Shown here in pieces: positions 32,846-41,660 of a stretch of 64,000 nt of DNA. A program made the position numbers and the translations under genes. The stretch is taken from IMG/VR virus record IMGVR_UViG_3300008113_004623, positions 1 to 64,000 of that record. One strand, 5' to 3'. Within the stretch, counting starts at the first letter, position 1, and each line of letters opens with the position of its first letter. The notes under the pieces are model-generated. The model searched no databases. It was given only the letters and a program-made list of their open reading frames with translations, and was not told the DNA's origin. The stretch comes from a virus.

Positions 32846-32847
32846 TT

Positions 32848-33300
32848 ATGGAAGTTAAGCCAAGAGCACATTACAAAACTTTAGTATCCGATATAAACTG
32901 CACATCAAAAGTCGCCTACCGAAAGTTTTTAAAAGACACACAACGTTCTGACATTACATTTGAGATGTTTTCAAAAATCCCGCCTTTAGTGCATGAGGCG
33001 ATGATTGAGAAAATAAAGTCTGGCCCATATGCGGTTAATATTCCTAATCTAGGAGTATTAAAGCTATTAAAGCTAATTCCTATTTTAAAAGGACATGCAT
33101 TAATAGATTGGGGCAGATACAACAAAACTAAGGTGTGGGCTCCTCATAGAAATAATCATTCCGATGGTTACATCTATAAAACCCATCTTTATACATACGC
33201 AAAGAAATACCCCAAGTTAAGTTTCTTTGATTTCCAAGTTGCTCGGAAACACCAAAGAGAATTAGCTCGACTGATAAAAAATAACGAACTAAACCGATGA
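32848..33300 (+). CDS. HU/IHF-like or conserved phage DNA-binding protein, 150 aa
   Basis: Residues 45-80 carry a PNLGVLKLLK turn after a helical stretch (FSKIPPLVHEAMIEKIKSGP), a layout like the strand-turn that closes HU/IHF domains. The later block HRNNHSDGYIYKTHLYTYAK resembles a conserved element of proteins found near the tail genes of Bacteroidota phages. The C-terminus is basic (ARKHQRELARLIKNN). With the 16709 protein it would form the pair of IHF-like subunits common in crAss-like phages. It overlaps the next start by four bases (ATGA). The assignment is tentative. Confidence 0.5.
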   Translation: MEVKPRAHYKTLVSDINCTSKVAYRKFLKDTQRSDITFEMFSKIPPLVHEAMIEKIKSGPYAVNIPNLGVLKLLKLIPILKGHALIDWGRYNKTKVWAPHRNNHSDGYIYKTHLYTYAKKYPKLSFFDFQVARKHQRELARLIKNNELNR

Positions 33301-34133
33301 AGTACGAAAATATAAACTTCATATCTTCTGAGCCTCTAATTGCCGAGGTTAAACAAGAACTTAAAAGTTACTTTGAATCAGGAGCTATTTCTGAAATTTT
33401 AATACCTACATTTATAGATCAAGCATTACGCAAGTTAAAGGTGATGGTTTTAAAACCTGAAGATGTAATTCTTCACTTTGTTAATTATAAGTCTGAATTA
33501 CCTTGTGACTTTGCTTTACTTGATCGTGCAGTTCTTTATGATTCAGATATTACTTTTTCTTCTGGAATGACTTCTTTAAAAGGGTATTGGTATCGTTCTT
33601 ATGAAGTTCTTGAAGGGTGCGTAGACTGTAATCCTAAGACAGAGTTCTTTGAGCAGCTAATGATTCCTACTCCTGGGTTTAAAATAACAATGAAGAAACC
33701 TAAGTGGGTAAGAGTTTATCACGGATCTAAATCTTTGTGTACTGAGGGCTGCCCAAACTTAAACGAGCCTGGTCCTGAGATTATTCAAATTCATAATAAC
33801 AAAACCGTAAGTTCTTCTTTTGAAGAGGGCTGTATACACGTAAGATATTTTTCTCGTCCTGTTGACGACGACGGTATTCCTACAGTTCCAGAAATTTTGG
33901 AAGTTGAAGAATACATAAAAGCTTATTTAAAATTTAAATTCTTTGAAATCTTATGGCACTCTCAGATTGATGAAAGTGCTGCTCAAGTAGAAAAGAAATT
34001 TCAGTACTACAAACAAGACCAACTTGCTAAGTTACAGGCTGCATTTTCTTATCTGCTTACCAAGACCAAACAGCAAATTGCTGATAGCGTAGTAAAGGGT
34101 AGAAAACAATTCGTTAAATACCACATTAAATAA
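33297..34133 (+). CDS. Collar/ring (tail tubular) protein candidate, 278 aa
   Basis: The N-terminal helices (PLIAEVKQELKSYFESGAIS, then TFIDQALRKLKVMVLKPED) and the beta-rich core (YKSELPCDFALLDRAVLYDS) have the order seen in ring/adaptor proteins of short-tailed phages. The core includes a CVDCNP pair and a CTEGCPN pair. The C-terminal helix-rich segment (VEEYIKAYLKFKFFEILWHS) would line the channel. It lies immediately before the tail hub gene and overlaps its start by one base. It is probably the last ring between portal and tail hub. The cysteine pairs fit the cysteine-rich theme of this block. Confidence 0.6.
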   Translation: MKYENINFISSEPLIAEVKQELKSYFESGAISEILIPTFIDQALRKLKVMVLKPEDVILHFVNYKSELPCDFALLDRAVLYDSDITFSSGMTSLKGYWYRSYEVLEGCVDCNPKTEFFEQLMIPTPGFKITMKKPKWVRVYHGSKSLCTEGCPNLNEPGPEIIQIHNNKTVSSSFEEGCIHVRYFSRPVDDDGIPTVPEILEVEEYIKAYLKFKFFEILWHSQIDESAAQVEKKFQYYKQDQLAKLQAAFSYLLTKTKQQIADSVVKGRKQFVKYHIK

Positions 34134-37100
34134 TGGAAAACAAAGTAAATCAGAATCTCATAGGACTTAACCTTGACGCAATTACGTGGCAAGTAAAAGA
34201 CAATCAAATTACTTGGGCTTTAAATGCAAACATTCAAGCCCACGATGGAGATTCTATTACTTATACCAACGAGCCTGGTAACACTTCTTGTTACGATTTT
34301 ACAGAAGGAGAATTAGCAGGATTTAAAGTTGTTGGATTTACTAACATTGTTGAGCAGTCAAAAGTTATTTTATTTCTTACACACCCCGATGGACGTTCTC
34401 GCATAGGGCAGATTACAGCAATTAACAACGCCTGCTTAGATATAGAGATAACTGAAAAGGACTGTGGCTGTAAAGAAGGAACAATCATAACAGAGAATAC
34501 TGTATTTGAAGACTTACCTGAGCCAACTGTTTCTTTAGAGTGTCCAGCTGGATTTACTTATAATCCAATTTCAAAGAAGTGCGAACAAATCGCATATAGA
34601 GCATTGAACACAGAGTTACCAGGTGTTCCTGTAATTGAAACTTGTATAGACGGTGGACCTTGTGGAGTTGTTTCTACTCACGGATGTAACTATCCAAGAG
34701 TATATGGCGATACTTGGACAGCATTAGATCCTAATAGTTATTCATCTATTTACTCAACTTTGAACCAGTCTTTCTGGGTTCCTAATGGTGCGGGTGTGTT
34801 TAATGTCTCTACTTATGTAAAAGAGATTGCTGTACAAGCAGACTTAAATCCTTCAGGTGGAGGATGTCGAACCTGCCATACTGTGTCGCACGGGTTTATT
34901 GGATTCACAGAAACAGTATGTATTCCTGAAACTAAAAAATATTTCTTAGGAGTTGCGGCCGATGAATCCTTGCGTATTACTGTAGATGGTGTTGTTATCT
35001 TAGATATTCAAGCAGGAACAAGTCCAACTGAATCTGCAAAAAGATTATTTGCAAATTATCCAGGAAATCCAGCTGTAGATAATGGTTCGACTATGTGGTC
35101 AACCTTTAATATCTTTCCAGTTGAGTTTACTGCAGGTAGTCACTTAATTAAGTTTGAGTATAGAAACAGTTTAGGTATTGGGATGTTTGCGTATGAGTTA
35201 TACGACATTACTTTAGCTGAACTTACAAGCCCTTCTTTAACAAAAGCTACATTACAAAGTAAAAGAGTTATTAGTAATGGCCAGCCTATTAGTTCTCAAC
35301 CTAAACGTCCTACTACTGCTAATCCTCCAGGATTAGGTGGTTTGTTTACTGAGTTGACTAGTGCTTGTCCTGAAGGTTACACACTAGTTGCTGATGAAAA
35401 CTGTCTTGTAAGATGTAGAGGAATTATTTATCAAAATCAAATTGAGATTACTTCTGAACCTACTTGCTGTAAATACGAAGATCTCGTTGTAGATGATTGC
35501 TTATCATCTTGCGAAGATGATTGTTATGAGTATGTAGTAGGCTTTAAAGCTTCGGGCATAGCAGTAACAGACCCTACTACTGGGGAAGTTATAGTTATAG
35601 GGGATCCATTAAGCACAGTACAAAAAACATTTAGTTACACTGACTGTGAAGGAAACTATGTTGAGGACTTTATTTTAGCTACTAACAAAAGATTCAAAGC
35701 AAAGAAAGGTACTTTAGATTTAAACCACCCAAGACTAGTCGTAATTCAAGAAGTTCTTGTAACAGGACAAACGCAGACTTTTTCTAAAGATAACTGTTGT
35801 TTAAACTTTGATATTGCTTTTCCTGTAAACGCAGAATACCGCATAGATGAGTGTGAGACTAAAATTTATTATATCTCTAGAAACAATCCTCCTAGATATT
35901 TTTCTGTAGAATATCCTTATGGTAGAGATGCTTGTGGTGAAGCAAGAACTTGTATTAAAGAATCTTGTGAGGACTCTAAAATCTTTGCTGACTTTTGTAT
36001 TCCAGAAGTACATGTAACTGATGTAAATGACGGAGGACAATTAAAGGCAGGTGTTTATTCTTTTGCTATTGCTTATGCAGACGAACAAGGAATTGAGCTT
36101 ACTGAGTATTGTGATCTTACTAATCCAATTCCTATTTATGAAAGATCAATTACCGAACAAACTGAGTATGTAACCTCCAAGTCGGTTAACTTAAAAGTTT
36201 TACATAAGACTAAGATATTTGAATACTTTAACGTAGTAGTAGCTGAGACAGTTAACACTGTTACCAATTATCATTTAGTAGGAACTTACAGAGTTAATCA
36301 GTACGCAGACACAGACCAAGTTATTTATACAGGAGATTATAAATCTACGTTCTCTTCCATTGTTCCGCTTATTCGTGGTCCCCATTACGAAACAGCAAAC
36401 ATTATTGAGAAGCAAAACGACATTCTAATGTTAGCTGACTTAGAGGAGTATCCTAAATATAACTTCCAGCCCTTTGCTTCTAAGATTAACCTTTTGTGGG
36501 AAACTGTACAGATGCCTGCAGATGGACAGTTTGATTACTCTTCTCCTGAAGTTGCATACTTCTTCCGCACTTATCAGCGTGATGAGGTTTATGCTTTTGG
36601 TATTAAGTTCAGACTAAAGAACGGTAAGTATACAGATGTATTCCATATTCCAGGAAGAAAAGCCAACTCAAATGATTTAATACTAGAACAAGCTGCAAGT
36701 AATTTAGATGTCTTTGTTGGAGAATCTGATTGTATATTCCCAAGTGAACTTCCTCGTTGGCAAGTATACAACACTGCAAGTGCTGGCGTACCTATATCTA
36801 AAGACGAAGATCTTTCTGATGAAATTGAAAAACAATATAACTGTGCTATTAAAAACCATAAGCAAGGTCAATTTGCTTACTGGGAGTCTACCGAAGTATA
36901 TCCATGCTACGATGAGATATGGGGACAGTCTACCGATCCTAACGCACCTTATTACGACCCAAATGCCTTAGCAGGTAAACCTATAAGACATCATAAGTTT
37001 CCTGACTCTGCTAAAGTCCATATACACGACAAGCAGATGGCGCATGATGGAGAGATAGATCACACAGTAACCAACGACTACAACTCAACCATCTATCCTA

Positions 37101-40100
37101 TTGGGGTACGTATAGACGAAGCTGCTTTGACTTCTTTGTTAAATCAAAAGAAAGCAGACGGAACTTATGCATACACTGTTTACGATCCTATTAAAAAGAC
37201 TAACGTTCCAATTAAAGACGTTATTTGTGGATACGAACTGGTGCATGCAACTCGCGTAGGTAACAAGTCTGTTATAGCAAAAGGTCTTTTATATGACGTA
37301 GGTGTATTTGAAGATAACTCTGGAGATGGTCCTATCAAGAAATACTACTATCCTAACTACCCATACAACGATTTATTTGCTGATCCCTACTTGATGAATG
37401 ATTCAAGATGGTATCAGGAAAGTGAAAAGGTATTGGAAGAAGACGGTTCTACTGGCGTAGGTGGTGTAGGTGGATTTGCCAATGTTCCTATTATCGGTAA
37501 CAACAGATACACTTTCTATTCTCCCGATACATCTTTCCAATATCCTAAGATTGGAACAGAGCTTAAATTAGAGACCATTGAGTTTGGTAAAGTACTAGGT
37601 CACTTTATGCCAGTGGCTGAACACCCTCGCTATAGATTCTTAAAGAAACAAGCGTTTATTGACGCAGGTACTTTGGCTTCTCTTATTTCTTTTGAGCAAA
37701 AATCAGAGACTGAAGCCGACATTTCTGTTACCGTAGGAGGTAGAAACCGAAGTGCATTTACTGCTAGAATAGATAAACTGTTTACTAACGAACAATTATT
37801 CTTGGATATAGCCGAGAAACTTATTCCATTTGTAAACTTTGCTTATCAGTATAATTCAATTGCTACTTATAACCAATATGTTGCAATAGACCCACTTAAC
37901 CTTCCTTCCATACATAGAGGAAAGTCACGTAGGTTTCACAATAGACTTAGAGAAACTTCAGTTTATCTTAAACTAAGAGATTATCTTCCATTACACTCTA
38001 CTCAGATTATAGATAATAGTCGTTACATAGCCTCGAATCATGCTTCTAGTAATCCACAAGATTTAACTGAAGACAGATTAACTAGAGCCTATTACTCTTC
38101 AGTAAAACGACAATTCCCTAATCAGTACGGTCCACTTGAAAACTTACGTTATGTAAACACAGGTTATCGTCAAGATATTATCACACATGCTGGGGGTTCA
38201 GTAAGTTTATCTTATAAATACTATCCTGCTTTTGGAGGAGATACTTACATTACACCTTTTGCTATTAAGCGTAAACATTCTTTCTTTACAAGAAACTTAG
38301 TTAACCTTCCAGCCAAAGCCGATGAGATGCCATTTGACTACTGGTTATTTCCTAACTTAGGATATCCAAAGTTTTTTATTGGGACCAGTTCAAATATGGA
38401 CAGCTTAAATTCTGGAGACATTGCTGCGTTTATTGCTGGTATTGCTATTGCTGTGGCCGCTAGTTACGGCTTCACTGCTACAGGAGGTTTAGCTGGCGTA
38501 GGAAATTACTTAACTCAAATTACTACCAACTACGTTTTTATGAATGGTGCAGCTCCTTTTATTACTTTAGGAGTTAATGCTATTTGGAGCAAGTTTGTTA
38601 AGAAAACATCTTTAGACAAAGCAGAAAATACCAGATATCATAAAGACGGTATTTTTTATACAGCGTCTTATGGTATTCCAATTTTCTTTGTAGAGTCTGA
38701 CGTAAACCTACACTTCCGTCACGGTCGTGATTTAGACAAAGAGAACTTCTACCCTAACGTAGGTGGAGGAGTTCCTGATGACTGGTTGCAAGAAGCTACT
38801 GTACCGATTAAGTTTGATAACTACTATCACTACAACGCGACTTACTCTGTACAAAATATGTCGCCTAACCAGCCCTATCGATTAAAGTACCCTAACTTAG
38901 AGTGTATTATTAATCACCAGAACAGAGTAATCTATTCAGATCAGGCTAGTGATTCTAATCTTACCTCAGACAAGTGGTTAGCTTTCCGTCCAGGAAACTT
39001 CTACGACTTCCCTAAACAAGGTGGCCGCTTAATTGATTTAAATGCAGGAGAGAGCGAAAGAGTGTATGCTCGATTTGAAAATACCACTAAAGTATACAAT
39101 GCTCGTATTGTATTAAGTTCTACTTCTCCTTATCAGTTAGAGATAGGCAACGCAGATATGTTCAAGCAGAAGCCTGTAGATTTGTCTGCTACTGACTTAG
39201 GATATATTGGATCTCAGCACAAAGCGTATGTACGTTGTGAGTACGGAACATTCTGGGTGGATGCTAAACGTGGTCACGTTTATCAAATCACTGGACAAGG
39301 ATTTAACGAGATTAAGTCTGAATTAAACTATAACTGGTTTAAAGAAAACCTACCATTCCAAATTCTAAAAGACTTCCCTGAAGCAGACGTAGATGTTCCT
39401 TCATTGGGTATTGGAATTATTATGGGCTGGGACGAGCGTTTTGAGCGTATCTTTATAACTAAGTTAGACTACAGAGTAAGACTTCAGTACAGAACAGGTA
39501 CTACTAAAGTAGAATACATAACCGATAGACTAGACCCTGACTATCGCTATTACGTTCTTAATACCAACGGAGTACGTACACGTATTGACTTTAGTCAGAA
39601 AGAATACTTTGAGAACAAGTCATGGACTGTAGCATATAGCCCAAAGATGAAGAACTTTATTTCTTTCTATTCTTTCATGCCTAACTTCTTTATTCCTCAG
39701 TTGGGACACTTCCAAACTATCATAACTACTCCACTAGGATCATCTTTGTGGAATCATAATTTAAGCCCATATATTTACCAAACTTATTACGGTAAATTAT
39801 ATCCTTACATTATTGAGTACTTAATAAATAGTTTGCCAATCAACTCGTCTGTAACTAGTATATCTTTAATTCAAGATATCCAAGAGTACTATTCTAAGTA
39901 TGAATACTATTCTTTGGGTACAGCAAATAATAAAAACACAGCTAACTTTACAAAAGCAATTGTCTATAATCGTGAACAATCTTCTGGAATTATTAATTTA
40001 ATACCTGAAGTTTTTGGTAACACTAGACAAAAGATTTTGTATCCAAGAATGACCCCTACTGGTATTGAGGCTCTTCTTTCTAGGAGAGAAAACAAATATA

Positions 40101-40357
40101 CCTTTAATGGTTTCTGGAACATAGCAGCGCAGTCAAACGGACAATCTTTATGGACTACTAAGTGGGAAGATCTACAGAATAATTATTTTATTGATAAGTT
40201 GCCAAACACAAAAGCAATTAGGAATCTAAGTGTTGCTTATCAGAAAAATAAGATAAAGGCAGATTTCACAAAAATTAGATTGATTCAAGACAAGTACAAT
40301 AGATATAAATTTGTAAACAACTTACAGATAACTCAAATTAATAACACTACCTTATAA
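34133..40357 (+). CDS. Tail hub / stabilisation protein with PA14-like insertion
   Basis: This 2074-residue protein matches the position and opening of crAss-like stabilisation proteins (P22 gp10-like): residues 1-60 include IGLNLDAITWQVKDNQIT and LNANIQAHDGDSITYTNEPG. Residues about 135-160 (CPAGFTYNPISKKCEQ) and 415-430 (CPEGYTLVADENC) are paired cysteine modules. Between them lies a PA14-like sugar-binding fold (about 266-361; FLGVAADESLRITVDGVVIL, then GSHLIKFEYRNSLGIGMFAY). The remainder is a long beta-propeller-like and tail-needle-associated body. A Gly/Ala-rich hydrophobic segment lies near residue 1430 (IAAFIAGIAIAVAASYGF). It would plug the tail and contact host sugars. Confidence 0.75.
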   Translation: MENKVNQNLIGLNLDAITWQVKDNQITWALNANIQAHDGDSITYTNEPGNTSCYDFTEGELAGFKVVGFTNIVEQSKVILFLTHPDGRSRIGQITAINNACLDIEITEKDCGCKEGTIITENTVFEDLPEPTVSLECPAGFTYNPISKKCEQIAYRALNTELPGVPVIETCIDGGPCGVVSTHGCNYPRVYGDTWTALDPNSYSSIYSTLNQSFWVPNGAGVFNVSTYVKEIAVQADLNPSGGGCRTCHTVSHGFIGFTETVCIPETKKYFLGVAADESLRITVDGVVILDIQAGTSPTESAKRLFANYPGNPAVDNGSTMWSTFNIFPVEFTAGSHLIKFEYRNSLGIGMFAYELYDITLAELTSPSLTKATLQSKRVISNGQPISSQPKRPTTANPPGLGGLFTELTSACPEGYTLVADENCLVRCRGIIYQNQIEITSEPTCCKYEDLVVDDCLSSCEDDCYEYVVGFKASGIAVTDPTTGEVIVIGDPLSTVQKTFSYTDCEGNYVEDFILATNKRFKAKKGTLDLNHPRLVVIQEVLVTGQTQTFSKDNCCLNFDIAFPVNAEYRIDECETKIYYISRNNPPRYFSVEYPYGRDACGEARTCIKESCEDSKIFADFCIPEVHVTDVNDGGQLKAGVYSFAIAYADEQGIELTEYCDLTNPIPIYERSITEQTEYVTSKSVNLKVLHKTKIFEYFNVVVAETVNTVTNYHLVGTYRVNQYADTDQVIYTGDYKSTFSSIVPLIRGPHYETANIIEKQNDILMLADLEEYPKYNFQPFASKINLLWETVQMPADGQFDYSSPEVAYFFRTYQRDEVYAFGIKFRLKNGKYTDVFHIPGRKANSNDLILEQAASNLDVFVGESDCIFPSELPRWQVYNTASAGVPISKDEDLSDEIEKQYNCAIKNHKQGQFAYWESTEVYPCYDEIWGQSTDPNAPYYDPNALAGKPIRHHKFPDSAKVHIHDKQMAHDGEIDHTVTNDYNSTIYPIGVRIDEAALTSLLNQKKADGTYAYTVYDPIKKTNVPIKDVICGYELVHATRVGNKSVIAKGLLYDVGVFEDNSGDGPIKKYYYPNYPYNDLFADPYLMNDSRWYQESEKVLEEDGSTGVGGVGGFANVPIIGNNRYTFYSPDTSFQYPKIGTELKLETIEFGKVLGHFMPVAEHPRYRFLKKQAFIDAGTLASLISFEQKSETEADISVTVGGRNRSAFTARIDKLFTNEQLFLDIAEKLIPFVNFAYQYNSIATYNQYVAIDPLNLPSIHRGKSRRFHNRLRETSVYLKLRDYLPLHSTQIIDNSRYIASNHASSNPQDLTEDRLTRAYYSSVKRQFPNQYGPLENLRYVNTGYRQDIITHAGGSVSLSYKYYPAFGGDTYITPFAIKRKHSFFTRNLVNLPAKADEMPFDYWLFPNLGYPKFFIGTSSNMDSLNSGDIAAFIAGIAIAVAASYGFTATGGLAGVGNYLTQITTNYVFMNGAAPFITLGVNAIWSKFVKKTSLDKAENTRYHKDGIFYTASYGIPIFFVESDVNLHFRHGRDLDKENFYPNVGGGVPDDWLQEATVPIKFDNYYHYNATYSVQNMSPNQPYRLKYPNLECIINHQNRVIYSDQASDSNLTSDKWLAFRPGNFYDFPKQGGRLIDLNAGESERVYARFENTTKVYNARIVLSSTSPYQLEIGNADMFKQKPVDLSATDLGYIGSQHKAYVRCEYGTFWVDAKRGHVYQITGQGFNEIKSELNYNWFKENLPFQILKDFPEADVDVPSLGIGIIMGWDERFERIFITKLDYRVRLQYRTGTTKVEYITDRLDPDYRYYVLNTNGVRTRIDFSQKEYFENKSWTVAYSPKMKNFISFYSFMPNFFIPQLGHFQTIITTPLGSSLWNHNLSPYIYQTYYGKLYPYIIEYLINSLPINSSVTSISLIQDIQEYYSKYEYYSLGTANNKNTANFTKAIVYNREQSSGIINLIPEVFGNTRQKILYPRMTPTGIEALLSRRENKYTFNGFWNIAAQSNGQSLWTTKWEDLQNNYFIDKLPNTKAIRNLSVAYQKNKIKADFTKIRLIQDKYNRYKFVNNLQITQINNTTL

Positions 40358-40365
40358 CCTATACC

Positions 40366-40746
40366 ATGAAAGAAAAAGAAATTTTTACAACAGTTAAGCC
40401 CGAGCTAGTTATCGGACAACTGTTTCAGTCTAGGGATACAATCCACATTGCACATCTCCAGACTCTTTCTTACGCAGAGCATAAAGCTTTGAATGAGTAC
40501 TATGACGGAATTTTAGATTTGACTGATAGTTTGCTAGAAGCCTACTTTGGTACTATCGGCAAACGAGTAAATTTTAAAATTCCTGGTTCTGAGTATGTAA
40601 ATCCTCAGCAACATTTAAAACAATTAATGGATTACGTTAAAAAACATCGCGTAGTATTTGGAATGGAGAATACCCATCTTCAAAATATTATTGATGAAAT
40701 AATCGCTTTGATTGCAAAAACATTATATTTACTTACATTATCATAA
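40366..40746 (+). CDS. DUF5856-like helical protein, 126 aa
   Basis: The sequence LFQSRDTIHIAHLQTLSYAE, then HKALNEYYDGILDLTDSLLE follows the pattern I remember for DUF5856, a family of small helical phage proteins thought to have a Dps- or ferritin-like four-helix bundle. Conserved histidines and acids in the first two helices (HIAHL, HKALNEYYD) are compatible with metal binding. The stop codon overlaps the next start by one base (TAATG). The job in the virion is not known; its place before the cargo genes hints at packaging with them. Confidence 0.65.
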   Translation: MKEKEIFTTVKPELVIGQLFQSRDTIHIAHLQTLSYAEHKALNEYYDGILDLTDSLLEAYFGTIGKRVNFKIPGSEYVNPQQHLKQLMDYVKKHRVVFGMENTHLQNIIDEIIALIAKTLYLLTLS

Positions 40747-41654
40747 TGGGACGTTTACAAAAATCTTATTCTACCTGCATGGAATGTGGAGGTAAAATGA
40801 AAATGAAGTCTGGAGGCAAGTGGATACAGTCTGCTATTAAGAATCCAGGTTCATTTACAAAACAAGCACAATCTGCTGGAATGTCTGTTCCTGCATTTAG
40901 AGACAAAGTACTTGCTAACAAAGAAGACTATTCTTCTACTACTGTTAAAAGAGCTAACTTAGCTAAGACACTTTCTAAAATGCGTAAAGGTCAAGGTGGT
41001 ATGGATTTCAAAGATCCAATGGGGCCAGATCGTATGATGGCAGAAGAAGCAATGAGTAATGAAATGGACAATACAATGGCTCCTGCAATGGAATCAGAAA
41101 TTGCTTTATTAGATCCTAATCTTGAACAAGCTAAAGCTACTCTTAGCAACTTGGAGAAACAAGCCGAAATGGAAAGTGTTCGTAAGTATCAACGTATGCT
41201 TAACGAAAAGTATGGCGCTGATTTAGTACCAGACGGAGCGTGGGGTCCTAAAACTCAAGCTGCTTACGAGAAGTTTGTTTTAAACAAATCAGCTAGTAGA
41301 CCAAAAGAAGCACCACAACCTGCATTTTGGGACAGATCTTCTGAACAAAGATTTAATACTCCAGCCAACATTATGCCGACAACAAGTCGTCCTTCTCTTT
41401 CTACCTATCTTAGTGCAGTGCCTCAAAAGAATAAAGGTTTTGATAAAGCAGTAGCAGATCTTCGTCGTATGCCTGTATCAGGTTATGGAACTGATTCTCA
41501 GCCTGAAACAAAAACTCAAACAGTAGCTCAAGCACGGAAAAATTTATCAAGCAGTCCTTTATATAAAGCAGCTACAAAAGCAAAAACTCCTAGTCTAAGT
41601 TCTTTCTATATTAATAAGACTGGATCTAATGCCTCTCCTATTAAAATTAGATAA
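40746..41654 (+). CDS. Cargo protein with peptidoglycan-binding domain, 302 aa
   Basis: The N-terminus has a CMECGGKMKMKSGG segment, a motif shared with the following cargo genes (KSGG, QDGG). Residues about 146-178 form a peptidoglycan-binding-1 module (RKYQRMLNEKYGADLVPDGA, then WGPKTQAAYEKF). The rest is Lys-, Ser- and Thr-rich and looks disordered. The module would hold the protein at the host wall while DNA is ejected or help local wall digestion. It lies in the block of internal virion proteins between tail hub and RNA polymerase. Confidence 0.65.
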   Translation: MGRLQKSYSTCMECGGKMKMKSGGKWIQSAIKNPGSFTKQAQSAGMSVPAFRDKVLANKEDYSSTTVKRANLAKTLSKMRKGQGGMDFKDPMGPDRMMAEEAMSNEMDNTMAPAMESEIALLDPNLEQAKATLSNLEKQAEMESVRKYQRMLNEKYGADLVPDGAWGPKTQAAYEKFVLNKSASRPKEAPQPAFWDRSSEQRFNTPANIMPTTSRPSLSTYLSAVPQKNKGFDKAVADLRRMPVSGYGTDSQPETKTQTVAQARKNLSSSPLYKAATKAKTPSLSSFYINKTGSNASPIKIR

Positions 41655-41660
41655 TCATCA

